Positions 1 through 13,096 are shown, numbered from the stretch's first letter. The stretch: DNA of 64,000 nt from Daphnia carinata (GCF_022539665.2 NC_081340.1:7191357-7255356); one strand, 5' to 3'. Numbers and translations: made by a program. Notes: generated from the letters alone by a model not told the origin.

Positions 1-214
1 ATTCAAGTTGCCTAACCTTGTTACAGACGGGGTTTTTTGTTCGGTGTGGTTATTGGGTGGTCAGGTGATGTTGGCCCGGTCGTGCACCTAGAAACAATTT
101 CGAACCGCGGCGCAATTGGGAGGAAACGCCCACCCGGTGCGAGAATCAGAACAATACGCCTGCGTTTGAGCTACACATGCACAAGATCTGCTGGTAGCCT
201 CTAGTAGTTTTCGT

Positions 215-256
215 ACAACAACAACAACAACAACAACAACAACACAACAACAACAC
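215..256. repeat. CAA/AAC trinucleotide microsatellite
   Basis: A near-perfect run of the trinucleotide CAA with small interruptions at its right end. On the minus strand it reads as GTT and creates a spurious poly-Val open frame. Confidence 0.9.
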
Positions 257-1701
257 GACAACAAACGTCGAGTCACCCGCTTTCTAGGAATTCATCAACG
301 ACGTTCCAGGCGACTCAAAACCAAGGGGAGAAATAAAAAAAAAAAAATTTTCCGGTGTGACCACGTGATCTCGCCCGCATTGATAAGAAACCACATGGCA
401 TCAGTCGGCCGTTTGCCACAAGGAAAAAAAAAAAAAAAAAAAAAAAAAAATCGAAAAGAATAACATCAAAGTGGAAGAGAAGGTCCTCTGTTATTATTGC
501 GTGACATTCTCCAGGTCGACACATTGGGCTTTTGTTTTCTTTTTCTCTTCGCGCTGTGGCAACGCCAGCTCAACAATTATTGTCATCAAGGGAGAGAGAG
601 AGAGAGAGAGAGACGGTCAGAAAAGAAATAAACAAGTGGCAACAGATTGGCCCACTCAACGCGTGAACACACACACACACACACAACGAGCTGTCTTGTG
701 TCTCGCCGTCCTTGGATGCTTTTTATATCTGCGCTCTCGTCTTCCATAAATGGCACATGTTTTTTTTTTTTTTTTCGTTTTCTTTTTGTTTACGAAAATA
801 AGCGTTTAGAAAAGATGGACCTGATTGGAACAAACAAAAAAAAAAAATCAATGCGTCGTGTGCTACCTGCTTTACGAACATCCCCCCCCCCCCCTTCCTT
901 ATGAAAATGAGATTAAAGTCGAGTTTCAATTTTGTTTTTCGTTTGTTTTTTGTTTGTTTTTTTCCTTATTCAGTTTTATCGAACGCGAGCAATCGTTTCT
1001 TGTTTCCTTCTTTTGCTGGAGATTAGAAGAAACTAGAAAGAAAAAAAAGGCGACTGTTGTTAAGACTTACACACGAGGGGGGGTTTGTTGCGAGATGGGA
1101 AAACGAGATGACGGCCGAAAATGAAAAGATCGCCGGTACGTTGTTTTAGCGGTGGCGCTGGAGGTGGCTCGCCTGCTGTTGCTCCTCTCCAATCAATCCA
1201 TCCATCAGTATTTTCTGTTGGGGATGCGTGGGATTTTTTTTTTTTTTTTTTTTTTCGACGGGGAAATCGAAACAAAAGAAAGAAGCGTGTAGAGTCAGAG
1301 GGACGAGGAAGAAATAAAAATAAAATAAAAATAAAAAATTTGTTCAACGGGCAGCTTTTTGGCTGTCGTTGCATTCGTGATTTATGAATCACGTTAGGAA
1401 ATGCAGACAACGCCCCCCCCCCTTTCACCCCGCCTCACTTCTACCTTTCTCTCAACGAAAAATAAAAAAAAAAGAAAAAAAAGAAATCTATTAATAGGAC
1501 AAGGGTGAAGATAGTTTCAATCATTTTCTAATCGTGGCGCACGTAAAAGCGGCGGGGACAACAAACGTTTTGCATCCCATTTTCTTTTCAATAAAACGAA
1601 CAAGCGAAAAAAAAAAAAACAAAAAAAAAAAAAAAAACACGGGGTAAAAAAGAAGGCCAGTCTGCCGAAAGAGATTCAACAGCGCAAACAATAAAAAGAG
1701 G

Positions 1702-1703
<2 letters not shown>

Positions 1704-1737
<34 letters not shown>
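1704..1737. repeat. (AC)n microsatellite
   Basis: An uninterrupted AC dinucleotide tract, followed within 100 bases by a (CT)n tract at 1810-1830. Confidence 0.95.
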
Positions 1738-1739
<2 letters not shown>

Positions 1740-2296
1740 ATATCAAAAAGAATAAAATAAAATAAAAAATGATGCTGGATGAAAATTGATAATAATAGCC
1801 GCAGTCCGACTCTCTCTCTCTCTCTCTCTCTTTTACTGGCAACGGTGCACCGTCATCAGAACTCTTTAGTGATGACTGTCGAATCGCCTACCGTGATTTG
1901 ACAGGACACAGTCAAAATGATACACAACAACCAACTGCTGGCGATAGCACAGCTAAGTTCTATCCCTCACATTTGCTTCTTTTTTTTTTTTTTTTTTTTT
2001 TTACCTTTCTCTTCTTTCAATGCTCTTTCGCAGCGGCTAGCGTTTTTCTTTCTCGTCACTGATCTCTAGCCCCATCACGGCTGGCTAGATGGCCCATGCT
2101 GATTCATTCCACCTTTTTTTTTTTCATCCATTCAAAACTCCCATTTTTTCTTCCCATTAATCTATTCGATTTTATTTTATTTTTTTCTTTTCAAAGAAAA
2201 TTTTTTTTTTTTTTTTAAATGTAGATCAACCGTATGCATTGACGATTGGCTTTCTCAACCGGATTGCCCAAACGCATTTTTGACTTGACAACATAC

Positions 2297-2407
2297 CGAT
2301 GAGTATTTTTGTGAGCGTCCAAACTGCACGAAAGTCACGCAGACGGCAAAAGGAATAAGGATGAACGGACAGACACGGATCCAGTAGGTGGCGCCAAATT
2401 GGGCCAT
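2297..2407 (-). CDS. Candidate first coding exon of a small membrane protein (partial)
   Basis: Read from an ATG at 2407 on the minus strand, this gives exactly 37 codons. It ends at a good donor (TCG followed by gtatgt) in phase 0. The peptide starts MAQFGATYW and contains a hydrophobic segment around CPFILIPFAVCVTFV that would make one membrane span. The codons are mixed in composition and free of homopolymer runs, unlike the sequence around them. I do not recognise the family. The short N-terminus followed by one span is typical of small single-pass organelle or ER proteins, which is only an analogy. The following exon was not found. It may be a chance open frame. Confidence 0.35.
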
Positions 2408-2465
2408 AGCGGCGGAACACGGCAAACAGGTAGTAAGAAAACAAAAAAAAAAAAAAAACGAAAAA

Positions 2466-2497
<32 letters not shown>

Positions 2498-3258
2498 TGT
2501 TACGTAGCGACGACTCACCAGTCGGCCTCAGACTTTCTTACCTAACACAAGTCTCTTCCAACTGTCCAACTGTCGCGCATAAATTAACGCACAACAAGAC
2601 GATGCTAGTCGATGTAATTCAATTTTTTCAAAACTCATTCAAAATGAAACGACAAACGGCAGTTGTAAAGCGCAATTGAAAGATGGAAAAAACTCGAAAA
2701 AATTATCCATTTAAAAAAACAAAAATGGACCATTCAAAAAATAAATTGATGGAACCGATTCAAATCGAAAAGATCGGTCTCCACCACACGTACGAGACGT
2801 GACAAAAAAAAAAAAAAAAAAAAAGCCTTTGACCTAATTCAACAGAAAAAAAAAAAAAAAAAACTAAAACAAATAAAATAGGCACAACAACAACAAAAAA
2901 AAAATGTCAGGTAAAATACACAAGTTCGACAAGAGATGACTCGCGCCCTCTAGTTTTACCTTCTTTTCTTTTTCTTTAGCTTTGGTTACCTGGCCAACCT
3001 TACGTGGCGTGCGTCTGTGTGCTCTCTCGTACGTGTACACCTGACTGTTTCGGCCGCTAGAGGTGAAGAAAAAAAAAAACAAAAAAAAAAAAAGGAGGCA
3101 GGACCCTTAGGAGGTGGGTTTAAGGTTACGCACAAGAGAAAAAACCGGAAAAAATCAAACGAAAAGAAACGAAACCTGCTGGTGAGGGGGCAGCTCAGGA
3201 GGTGGACGAAACGAACAAGAGGAGGAGCAGAGCAGAGAGGGCCAGCAGCCAGGCCAGG
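2408..3258. other. Region upstream of the bHLH gene
   Basis: It holds a (GA)n tract near 2475-2496, several poly(A) runs and, from about 2990 to 3258, a GC-richer segment leading into the TATA box. This right-hand part is the likely proximal promoter of the downstream gene. No coding sequence is supported. Confidence 0.5.
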
Positions 3259-3265
3259 TATAAAA
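3259..3265 (+). promoter_or_regulatory. TATA box of the dei-like gene
   Basis: TATAAAA in a GC-rich setting, followed 35 bases later by a CCAGTT that resembles an arthropod initiator with A at 3294. The spacing is a few bases longer than ideal, so the exact start site is uncertain. It lies about 400 bases upstream of the ATG, with no convincing intron between. Confidence 0.6.
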
Positions 3266-3669
3266 CTGGTGGATGCTGTAAGCCACAACGGCCAGTTGCG
3301 GACTCGACTCTTATACGAGACACACAAGAGAACCTGCCGTGATTCCATTTCCCCCCCCCCCTCCGCTCTCTTCAAATTGAAACATTGAAGGAACATCAAA
3401 AAATTAAAGGATTATTTTCTCATTTCAAAAAACATTTGCATCAGTGAGTGACGTTAGGATAACCTTATCCGTCCAAGTGTTTGTTGCGGTGCGCGAGTGT
3501 CAAAGGACAAGATTACGTTTAAAACAATAAATCAAAAGTGCCGAACATCGACAATGATCTGAACGGACTAAGATCCCAACATTTTCCCCATCGTATTGCG
3601 GGGGGTGGGGGGGTGTTGTTGTGCGCGGGCCCCAATCGGCCGGGACGTGTGCAGCGAAGAGCGACTGCG

Positions 3670-4461
3670 ATGATGAATCGCAATCACGGCAAAAGGGATT
3701 TCATGTCGGAGATGGAGGGCGAAAAGTACAGCCTGAGACCGCGCTCCATCGCTAAACGTCTCGAGGTGGAACAGAAGCTCAAACAGCCCGTGCTGGCCAA
3801 ACGGACGCCCAAGCCCAAACAGAAGCCGGCCCCGTTGAGCAAGTACCGGCGGAAGACGGCCAACGCTCGCGAGCGATCCCGAATGAAGGAGATCAACCAG
3901 GCGTTCGAGACTCTGAGACGGGCCATTCCGGCGGCGGCCGAATCGTCCATCTCGCCTTACTCGCACCACTCGGCATCGTCCCCGTCCCCTTCGTCTTCGT
4001 CGTCGTCATCGTCGTCGTCGTCCAGCAGCGATCGTTCGTCGTGCGGCGGCAGTTCCAGCAGCAGCAGCGAAAAGTGGACGAAAATCACGACGCTAAGGCT
4101 GGCCATGGACTACATCGAAGCCCTGACGCGCGTCCTGGAACACGACGCTCTCCTCATGAACGACGACGACGGGTTCTGCGGCAGCGGGCTCCTGATCAGC
4201 GACCGCGGATCGCTCAGCAGTTTGGGCAGCATCGGCAGCAGCAGCGGCGGCGATTTGCTCTCCGACGACCTCGACTCTTTCGACGACATCCCCAACATCG
4301 GCACGTCCGTCATCAACGGTGTCGATCATTGCTGCGCAGACGACGACATGGCGTTCGACATTTTTCTAGAGTCCGATCACGGTGGCGACAGCCTTCATTG
4401 CGCGTTCCATCACCACCCGGAGCTGGTCGGAGCAGACACACCTCAACCCAATACACCTTGA
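3670..4461 (+). CDS. dei: Delilah/Taxi-family bHLH transcription factor
   Basis: A single-exon gene for a 263-residue nuclear factor. The basic region and helix 1 (about residues 58-88) contain KYRRKTANARERSRMKEINQ and continue AFETLRRAIP. Helix 2 (about 135-158) contains KITTLRLAMDYIEAL. The RRKTANARER and KITTLRLAM signatures are those I know from Drosophila Delilah, an E-box binding factor of tendon cells and wing tissue. An upstream motif KYSLRPRS lies near residue 19. The loop between the helices is expanded to about 45 residues, mostly serine encoded by tcg/tcc/agc codons. The C-terminal part is acidic and Gly/Ser-rich, which suggests an activation region. The first ATG of the frame is at 3670. 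The frame is open back to an in-frame TAA at 3520, but with no earlier ATG. A TATA box lies upstream and AATAAA downstream. The family call is firm. Orthology to dei is likely but not tested. Confidence 0.9.
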   Translation: MMNRNHGKRDFMSEMEGEKYSLRPRSIAKRLEVEQKLKQPVLAKRTPKPKQKPAPLSKYRRKTANARERSRMKEINQAFETLRRAIPAAAESSISPYSHHSASSPSPSSSSSSSSSSSSSDRSSCGGSSSSSSEKWTKITTLRLAMDYIEALTRVLEHDALLMNDDDGFCGSGLLISDRGSLSSLGSIGSSSGGDLLSDDLDSFDDIPNIGTSVINGVDHCCADDDMAFDIFLESDHGGDSLHCAFHHHPELVGADTPQPNTP

Positions 4462-4784
4462 TCTTAATTTCTTTTCTCTCTTTTCCCTCACTCATATGTC
4501 CGTCTGATTTTTTTAAAAAAATCTAATTGAAAACAACAACAACAAACAACAACAACAACAAAAAGAGCTTTTGCTGTGGCTACGTTGTCGTGTGCATGCG
4601 ACACGGCATCATTTATACCAATTGTCTAGTCAAATCGAAATGACATCCGCTGTCGTTTTTTTTTCTTTCTTTCCAACCCCCCCGTGTGCCAGCACCGCAA
4701 ACTGTTGCATCCATCCTTTCATTTTCTACTTGACGGTTCTTGCGATTTGTTTTATCGAAGCCAAGTGCCAGACAGAAACTTGAA

Positions 4785-4790
4785 AATAAA
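4785..4790 (+). terminator. Polyadenylation signal of the dei-like gene
   Basis: AATAAA about 325 bases after the stop codon, followed by TGTTTGTC, a GT-rich element of the kind expected downstream of a cleavage site. The 3' UTR between holds CAA repeats. Confidence 0.6.
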
Positions 4791-4885
4791 AATGTTTGTC
4801 GCAAATCAAGATTAAAATCGAAGAAGAAGAAGAAGAAAAAAAAATGTAATCAATTGGAACATATCAAATCCGGTGCTGAATTTTT

Positions 4886-4886
<1 letters not shown>

Positions 4887-4939
<53 letters not shown>
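4887..4939. repeat. Very long poly(A) run (53 A)
   Basis: The longest homopolymer noticed in the window, about 100 bases after the polyadenylation signal at 4785. No target-site duplication or retroposed body was seen on its left side. It is therefore treated as a simple run rather than a retrocopy tail. Confidence 0.9.
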
Positions 4940-4941
<2 letters not shown>

Positions 4942-6433
4942 ATTTTTTCTTACATTCCATCGCGTGAATTGTTTGTTTTCCCTCTTCCCGATTTGTGTAT
5001 CACCTCTAAAAGAGTTTCCCTTTTCTTTTTTCTTTTTTTGTGAAACAAATATGTCCTCCCCTATTGTGCATGTTTCCTTCTATTTTCTAGAACATGATGA
5101 CATTACGCGTCGGTTGTTGTTAGCCAATCATTGCAACGTGTTTTTCTAAAAAACAATCTCGTGACAGACTGAAAGACAAACAATCAGTGCAATTACTTAA
5201 TCGGTGGCCTCATTCAATACATTGTCAGCATTGGATTCACACATCGACGAAGAGATACAAAATATTAAATAGCGACAAGAAAATGGAAGTGCAACGACAT
5301 CGCTGCGCATTTTCATTATCTATCGCCAATGTTGGAAACCCCCCTCTTTACAAACGCACAAACACGAAATGTAGTGTGTGGCGTATTCGTCAAAAAAAAA
5401 AAAAAAAAAAAAACAAATTAAAAATATAAAAAAAAAAAAAAACAAATTAGATCAATGTCTTGTTGCTCCATGCCAGTGTCGTTTGTTTCAACAAAAAAAT
5501 AAATATCACAGCCATATATGCTCTCCTGATTTCTCTCAATACAAAATATATTCGTTAAAATAAATGACAGAAAAAAAAACGTGTCACATTTTCGACCATC
5601 ACTCAAACTAGAAAAGCAATCAAATAAGAATCTGGAAAGAAAGAAAGAAAGAAAAAAAAAAAAAAACAAGTCCTGATGTGTGTGTGTGTGTGTGTGTGTG
5701 TGTCTGGTGGCGCAAACGTCGATTTTCGCCGACACAAGAAGATGCGAGGCCCCGCAAAACAATCGAAGCGCAAAGCGCAGACACTGCGACGTGCGTGTGA
5801 CGAATCAAAGTCAGCGCGTAACACGACGAGCGACATCAAACTCGCGAGTGAGAGACGCTACACGGAAAACAGATTGGAATCTGTCGATTTGCGCTCGGCT
5901 GCACATTTTTTTGAAAAATAAAACAGATGAGATTCAAGAGGAAAAAGAAACGACTTGAGGAAGAATATTTTTTTTTTTCTCTTTCATTTCGTTGTGGGAC
6001 AAAATGAAGAGACTTGGGTGTTTAAATAATTCACGTTGGAAAGGTACAAAAAAAAAAAAAAAAAAAAAAAAAAACAGAAAAAAAAACGAGAGAGTTTGGC
6101 GCCTGGATCTCAACTTCTTTTCCAGTCGACCAGAAGGCAACTGGCGTGTCGTTTGTTGTCTGTCCCGCTTCGCGTGCGGCGTCCGACCCTTTTTCCCCAT
6201 CTTTTTTTTTTTTCTTCTTGTCGGCGCAACATCAACATGCACAGTGTGACAACATTCCATCAAAGACCAAACAAGTAGGAACAATCCAATAAAAAAAATA
6301 TTAGGAACAAATTTTTTTTTTTTTTTTTTAAATTGGCAGTTTGAATAATTTTTTTAAAAATAGATGGAAAACAATAAAAAGCCAAGTATATTCGAATTTA
6401 TATATTACTCGTACCATGGATATATTAAAAATC

Positions 6434-6467
<34 letters not shown>

Positions 6468-7677
6468 GATTGTACTGCCCTAATGCTCGCAGAACAAAAT
6501 TTGCCCTCGGGGGCAAAGTGTGCCCGCCGAGTCAACAGACACACCCCGCCCTATCTCGCATCATCTCGCATATTTAAAAAAAATAAAAAAAAAAGGGGGG
6601 GGGGGAAGAGACCGTGAGCGCTGCTGTTGTTGCTTCTTATAAAAAGATGTTATTCTTTTCTCTTTGCCCACCACTAGCTCGCATTATTTTTTGTTTTCCT
6701 TTGCCTTGCCTTGCCTTTTGGCTTTATTGTTATTCTTTTTTAATACTACTTCACATACATAAAGTTTGATAGCGCCGCACGCGTTTACTCTCTGTTACAA
6801 ACGATGGCGCAAGGAAAAAACAAAACAAAAACAAAAACAAAAGGCTCGGGCGCTTCAGCGTGTTTTCCCTCTTCCCATCCCGTTTGATTTATTAGGGGTG
6901 GCTCCAACTTGAATGGAAATGGAAATATCACGATAGAGGCTACGATATATGTAATAAGGGTTAAAAGCTAAAAAGAAGAAGAAGAAAAAGGGCGGCGTAA
7001 GAGAGGCGGGAAAAAGAATCATCGTCTCCGTGTGTGTGTGTGTGTGTAGTGCTGCCGTGTGTTATTGGAGGGTGTTAATCTAATGCATATAACACCGCCA
7101 TGCCGCCTTGATGGATGGCTTTTTTTTTGTTTTTGGTTTTTTTTTTTTTACAAAGTTCACCGGAAAGCGATGCTAAGCCAATTTATACACATCGAAATAA
7201 CTGAATATGATCCCTGAAGTCAATTTCATCGTTTTCCCTATTTCTCATTCACACGAGAAACGGCGGCGAATGCCCCCAAAAGCACATCCCGACACAAACA
7301 ATTTTTGGAATCTTTTTTTTTTTTCTTTCATTTTGATTTCCTCCTTCTACTTGAATGTATTTCCTAGGAGTGGGGAAGGGCCAAAAAACAAAAAAACAAA
7401 AAAACAAAAAATGAAAATGTTTATCTTTTCTATATCGTTAGTCAAAACATGAAGTCTATCTAGCCAACTGATTGGCATTAAGAGGCCGGCGAAGAAACGA
7501 AGAATCCAAAACCGCGCCCCGCATCGCGTTAATCCTGTAACATCATCGTTGTATTTTCTTTTTCCTTTTTATAGATGGCCCCTTCTTTTTTACCATAACA
7601 ATAATAATAACAATCAAAAGAGATAGAGACTTGATGACTCTGCGCCTTCAATGTGGATTGCCCGTTGTTCAAAGATT

Positions 7678-7717
<40 letters not shown>

Positions 7718-9371
7718 AACTATTTCGTTTCTAGTTAGTCAATTTCGGTTGTTTTTCTTTTAGCGTGGCACGTGCATCTTAATAAAGTAAAAAAAAAAAA
7801 AAAAAGAAAATGGGCAGCCGGTGTTAGACGAGTGCGCAGGGCTCGGTTTGATAAAGAGATGCAAAAGATATATCCCCCAATCAAGTAAGAGAGAGAGAGA
7901 GAGAGAGAAAAAAAAGGAATTCCATGTTTTCTGTGTAATGTCAAACGGGCGAAGGTGAGATGAGAAGTCGGCGAGAACGAGCCGCTCACTTGCTGGATGA
8001 AGTCATCATCATTCAAGCGATTCTCCTATGCGCCGTTGCGTTCAAAATCTATGGACTTTCGACTGTTTGAAAAATATATTTAAAATAAAAAAAAAACAGA
8101 GGGAGGAGCCGAATAGGTTTCGTGGCACAACGATCGCCGCAAACTAAAAACAAAGCAAAACAAAAAAAAACAAAAAGGTTGCGGTGATCAACATTCGCTC
8201 GCATCGCCGTAAACGGTTGGCGGTAAACAAAAGAAAACAAAAAGAAACAGTCAATGGGATATGAATAATTCCATCTCGTTTAGTATGCCGTAGTAGTACA
8301 GCGCTAGTCCATTGACAATTTTCAAAATGTGAAAGAGAGTGAGACAGACAGAATGAAAGAGGAAAAAAAAAAAAAAAAAAAAAATGTTCTAAAATGTCGT
8401 CAACGGTCTGGAACTGAATCAGATATTTTGGCCTATGTTTTGCTGCGTGGCTTGTGCGTGCGTGCGTGCGTGCGTGTGTGTGTGAGTGTGTGTATATAGT
8501 AGATGGTACAAATCCCAAAACTGGTAGAGCCAGTCGGACCTGATTTCGAGAAGGAAAAAAAAAAAAAAATACAAAAACGATACACACAAACAGCGCACTA
8601 CATCGCTTGATAAATCCAGGCCAGTTGAATCTAGTTATCAAGGACCACTCCCTTCGATATAGAAATAAAAAATCATAATAATAAAAACAAAACGAAAAAA
8701 AAAAAAAAAAAATGGATCCGAAAATAATGTTTCGAAAAATAGAAAACAACTTGTTGGGAGTGGTTTTTTTTTGTTTCTTTTTCCCCTTCATCCACAGCTA
8801 TCATTTCCATTTTGTTTCTTTTTTCGATGCGTAATCAGTGACGCTTGATGATTCATTTAATGTTATCTGTTCAGCGAATCGTTAACTCATCGATCGGTGT
8901 TTCCTTTTGGCCAAGAGGGGCCACCAATAAAACATGCCAAAACTACATTTGGCACTCGATCGCCAAACTTTGAAGAAGGAAAAAAGAAAAATAAGAGTTC
9001 GAGAGCCGACGCCTCAGCGAGGAACAAAACACGTTGGGCCGGCCATAAATTTTCAAACACCAACCTACGCTCTGCCAAAAAGAAAAAAGAAAAAAAAAAA
9101 AAAAACTAAACTCGTCCCCATGTTTTCTTGTTGCGTGCGTGAAAAAAAAAAAAAAAAAAAAAAAAAAGAACGGGATGCCCCAGACGTATCTTTCTCTGTC
9201 CCTTTATTATTATTTTTTTTTTTTTTTCCAGTTTGCTCGTGTCGAAATTTCGACGTAAACAAATTGTGAACCGATTGACCGGCCCCAGCAAGGTCGTAAA
9301 CCGCCGGGGACAATGGCGTTTGATTGCGCACACGCCGCTCACAATGACCGATGGTTATCTTTTCTCGGATC

Positions 9372-9402
<31 letters not shown>

Positions 9403-11189
9403 GTCGCACAAAACTGAAAAAAAAAAAATTCCCTTCTTTAAAAAAAAAAAAAAAGTGGTTTTTTTTTTAAACATTAAAACGAGCAAGTGCTCGGAAAATG
9501 GATTGAGGTTAACTTGGTCGGTCGTAAATCTCAAAAACATCTTTCTTTTTTTTTTTTTTTTTCTGTACGAAACAAGACGAAGGCAGGGCCAGTTAAATGA
9601 ACACGGTCAACGAATGGCATTCCAACAATAACGTCCCGAACTTCTAGTTTCAAAAAGAAAAGAAAAAAAAAACGAACGGGCAATAGATAACACTGACAGA
9701 GATTCAGACTGGGCTGTCGTTACAGTCTTTGCCGACCACCGATAGACTCGATGACCTGTGCGTTCAAACTCACGTCATTGCAATGAACGAGTATTTTTCA
9801 AAATGAATAGCAAAACATAATTTTTTTTCTCTTTTTTTTTGGCGGATAATACTGAAGTTCAAATTATGGGCGGATCTGGTAATTGCTACAAGATAAAACC
9901 AAATTCTTTCCTGTCATTGATTTGCCTTTTTCTTTTTTCCTCCCCACTTTGAACTGTGCAATTGAACCCTCTGCTGGAAACATCCATTGCGTTGGCTCGG
10001 CAGAGGGGCGACTGCTGCGTTGCCTCCACCCCCACAGACGCAACAAGACCCCGAACAACTCACGACTATCCATCAATGTACAAAGAGGAGGGAAAAAAAA
10101 AAAAAGAAGAGCCCCCACGCATATAAAGAAATTCTTTAGAGTAGTATGTCCTGTAAGCGGCGCAATTCTTCCCCTCTGCCTTTCCACCATTGCCCCGTTG
10201 TTGTGTAATTTCGAAAAGTACATCGTTGGGTACAAGACAGAGAACACAAACTCGCCCATCGAATTGCCACAACGAAAAGAAACGATAAACACGAAAGAAA
10301 ACACCAAAAAGAAGAAGAAAAAAAACGAGAGGCAAAAGCATTGCACGCCCAAACATACATAAGCCTTTCGTCTACAACAGCCAGCTGTGAACCAAACGGC
10401 TTGAGCAATATGGGCCCTGTACTCCTGCAAGGTGGAGGGCGGTGCTCTTCGTGAAAAAAAAAAAAACAAAAAAACAAAAACGAAACAACATAGAAACAAC
10501 ATAGAGCCAGCAAGCCGGGTCAATCGCTCCACAAATTTTTCTTTTTGAAATAAAAAGAAAAAGAAAAAGAAAACTGGCAGTTTATCTTTCTCAGAAAACA
10601 AAATTTGAAATAAAATGATGTTTGCGTGACACGAAAGAAAGTCCCACGCATTTCTTCTCCCGAGTTTGTCTGTCGATCGTTCCAAGTTCCAAGTCGACGA
10701 TTTCAATCGTCTAATAAATTAATAATCATGTTAACTCTTAAAAACAAAACAAAACAAAAAAAAAATAAAATAAAATAAAATAACACGACTCAGAGGGCTC
10801 CCTTGCTGCTGCTGAAAAATGCAAATGAGGAGCGTGATTTCGTGCAGCTGATCGGCGACACGCACTATGAATGAGAGACTTCTGGGGACGAATCGATCGC
10901 ATAATCGGGACACAAAAATAAGGCGACCCCAGTTTTTGCTTCTTTTTTTTTCTTTTCAAAACCTCTTGGCAGACACACAAATTGTGTAACGGCCAGGTAG
11001 CGGGAGCAAGCCCAACGTCAACCAAAGTTTAAAAAAAAAAAAAAATGAAAAAGGGAAAATCTTTGTGCTGTAGTTCTTGATCAAGATGCTTAGACGATTG
11101 TGAAGCGGTGGCTCAGCACGATATCACTCCATATATACGACAAAAAAAGAAAAAAAAAGAAAACAGGCTCTGAACGTGCGCGCGTTGTT

Positions 11190-11213
11190 TATATATATAT
11201 ATATATATATATA
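11190..11213. repeat. (AT)n microsatellite
   Basis: An uninterrupted AT tract preceded by a short CG-rich stretch (cgtgcgcgcg). An (AC)n tract lies about 55 bases to its right. Confidence 0.95.
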
Positions 11214-11493
11214 GAAGATTGTACGCATCCTCTGTCAGTTCTGTTTCTTTAGACTCTCGTATCACATACACACACACACACACACTCATTTGAATAATCA
11301 TCTAAAGGAAAAAAGAAAGAAACAAAATGGAGGGGGGGGAGAGTGAACGGGGAAAGAGTAGACCGCCCACGATAGATAGCACACATAATACAAGTCTGGA
11401 ATTATCTATACAAGTAAATAGTATACGCGGTAAATGGGGAATGATTTCAAATGCAGAGAGACGCTCGTAAAACGTTTTTTTGGGTTGAGCCAA

Positions 11494-11527
<34 letters not shown>

Positions 11528-11687
11528 AAGAAGAAGAAGCAATAAGAAAGAAAACAACTGCTCAGAGACACAGACAATAGGATCGAGTGCGACGCCAAAG
11601 TGCTGTGTGGCTCCGCATTCAAATTCTTCTGATGGAATTTCCCTACTTTCATATAAAATATACAAATACTAAAAAAGACAAAGAAAC

Positions 11688-11719
<32 letters not shown>

Positions 11720-13054
11720 GAATAAACATGGAACGCCAACAAGAAAATGCGTTTGAAAAAAACAAAACAAAAAAAAAACAAACACTTAAAAAAGAATCGT
11801 GAAAACAGTGACGGTGTGAATGCTAATTGGTCCAGACTAACTCTATCGGGGCACACACACAGCACGGTCCACCACCATTGAAAATCGTTAAGGGTACAAG
11901 AAGAACATCGCAAAAGAAAACAACAAGCGACGACCAAACATGCCAAATAAGAGGGCATCGTCGAACATGCACCTTACAACATCACAATTCTAGCCGTTGT
12001 CCTTAAGAACCGCATGGCCAACTTGTGGCGCGAGCCCTAACGTGTACACACAACGGGAGGACGCGTGTGCTCCGGGCGTCACGTTTCGTACCGTTGCGTC
12101 GATCAATCAAGATCGGAGGATCGACCCTCCCGCAAAAAAAAAAAAAATAAAAAAAAAAATAAATAAATAAAATTTCAAAAGAAAGTCTACAAAAAAAAAA
12201 AAAAAACCAAAAAAAAAAAAAAGAGGTTCAGGTGCATGGAACCAGAACTTTCCACATTTTTTTCGCATTTAAAAACAAAACATCTTTATTATCCCACGAT
12301 GGAAATAATCTTTTCGTCTAGTTGCCCCCCTTCACTCGTTATCGACCAATTTTCTTATTTTTTTTTGTGTGTGTGTGTGTGTGTGTGTTCAAAATCGAAT
12401 CGATAACTACCACTCCGCTATAAAGCCTACGCCATCAATGAACTGGAGAAAAAAAAAAACTGGTCATTGATGATAATCGAATAAAAATAATGAGCCAAAA
12501 AGAAAGGGAAAAAAAAAAAGTATGTCGATTTTCCAACGTTGCGCTTCTAGTCGTAAAACAAGTCGACTTAAAAAAAAACAAAAAAAAAAAACACATTCGT
12601 TATAATGAAAGAATTCGAAATAAATAAATACACAAGCGAAATCGGCCGTAAAGGTGGAACCACTACCACCCCGGAATCAATTAAAGCACAGACGGGGGAC
12701 CATAAGACGCGTTAAGAGGCGCACGTTCCGCCTCCGTTGCAAAAGGGGCCCGTCGTGATTGTTCCCAACGATGAACGACATTCTTTCTACACGCATCGAC
12801 TCGCTCGGGCCCGAACAGAGAGAACGAGAGAAAGAAAAAGACAAGAGTTGATTCTTTTTAACGATGCCATGAAACCGCCATAAGGCACCTAATGTAATAA
12901 TAATAACAGTAATACCCGCAACGGCGCGGCAAAAAGGCGCTTTCTACGGCCAGACGCCGTCAACAACACCCTTTCATTCTTTCTCTCTCGAGTTTCCTAC
13001 TGCGCAGTTATTACATTTTGCCACCCAAAAAGTTCGATTCGTTAACTGAAAAAA

Positions 13055-13096
<42 letters not shown>

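Larger units (their letters stand above)
1..2296. other. Low-complexity noncoding stretch
   Basis: This stretch has many A, T and C runs, a CAA-type trinucleotide repeat near 215-256, (GA)n at 592-613, (AC)n at 1704-1737 and (CT)n at 1810-1830. Open frames here are mostly poly-Phe, poly-Lys or poly-Val readings of these runs. I support no gene in it. Later exons of the candidate gene that starts at 2407 on the minus strand should lie here or beyond the left edge, but none was recognised. Confidence 0.6.

Noticed and set aside
3538-3669. N-terminal extension of the dei frame beginning at a GTG
   Set aside because: No ATG lies between the in-frame TAA at 3520 and the ATG at 3670. Nothing in the extension resembles family sequence, so the ATG was taken as the start.
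3568-4526. Long open frames overlapping the dei coding region on both strands
   Set aside because: They are shadows of the GC-rich, serine-repeat-containing coding sequence and show no recognisable domain.
4887-4939. Poly(A) run as the tail of a retrocopy or SINE
   Set aside because: No body, target-site duplication or promoter boxes were found to its left. The region is explained by the dei 3' end and simple repeats.
7990-8070. Minus-strand exon with donor gtgagc
   Set aside because: All three frames after the acceptor contain stops. At most it is a 5' UTR exon, and nothing else supports a gene there.
9864-10706. 280-codon minus-strand open frame
   Set aside because: It runs through several A runs as poly-Phe, and no domain or consistent codon use was found.
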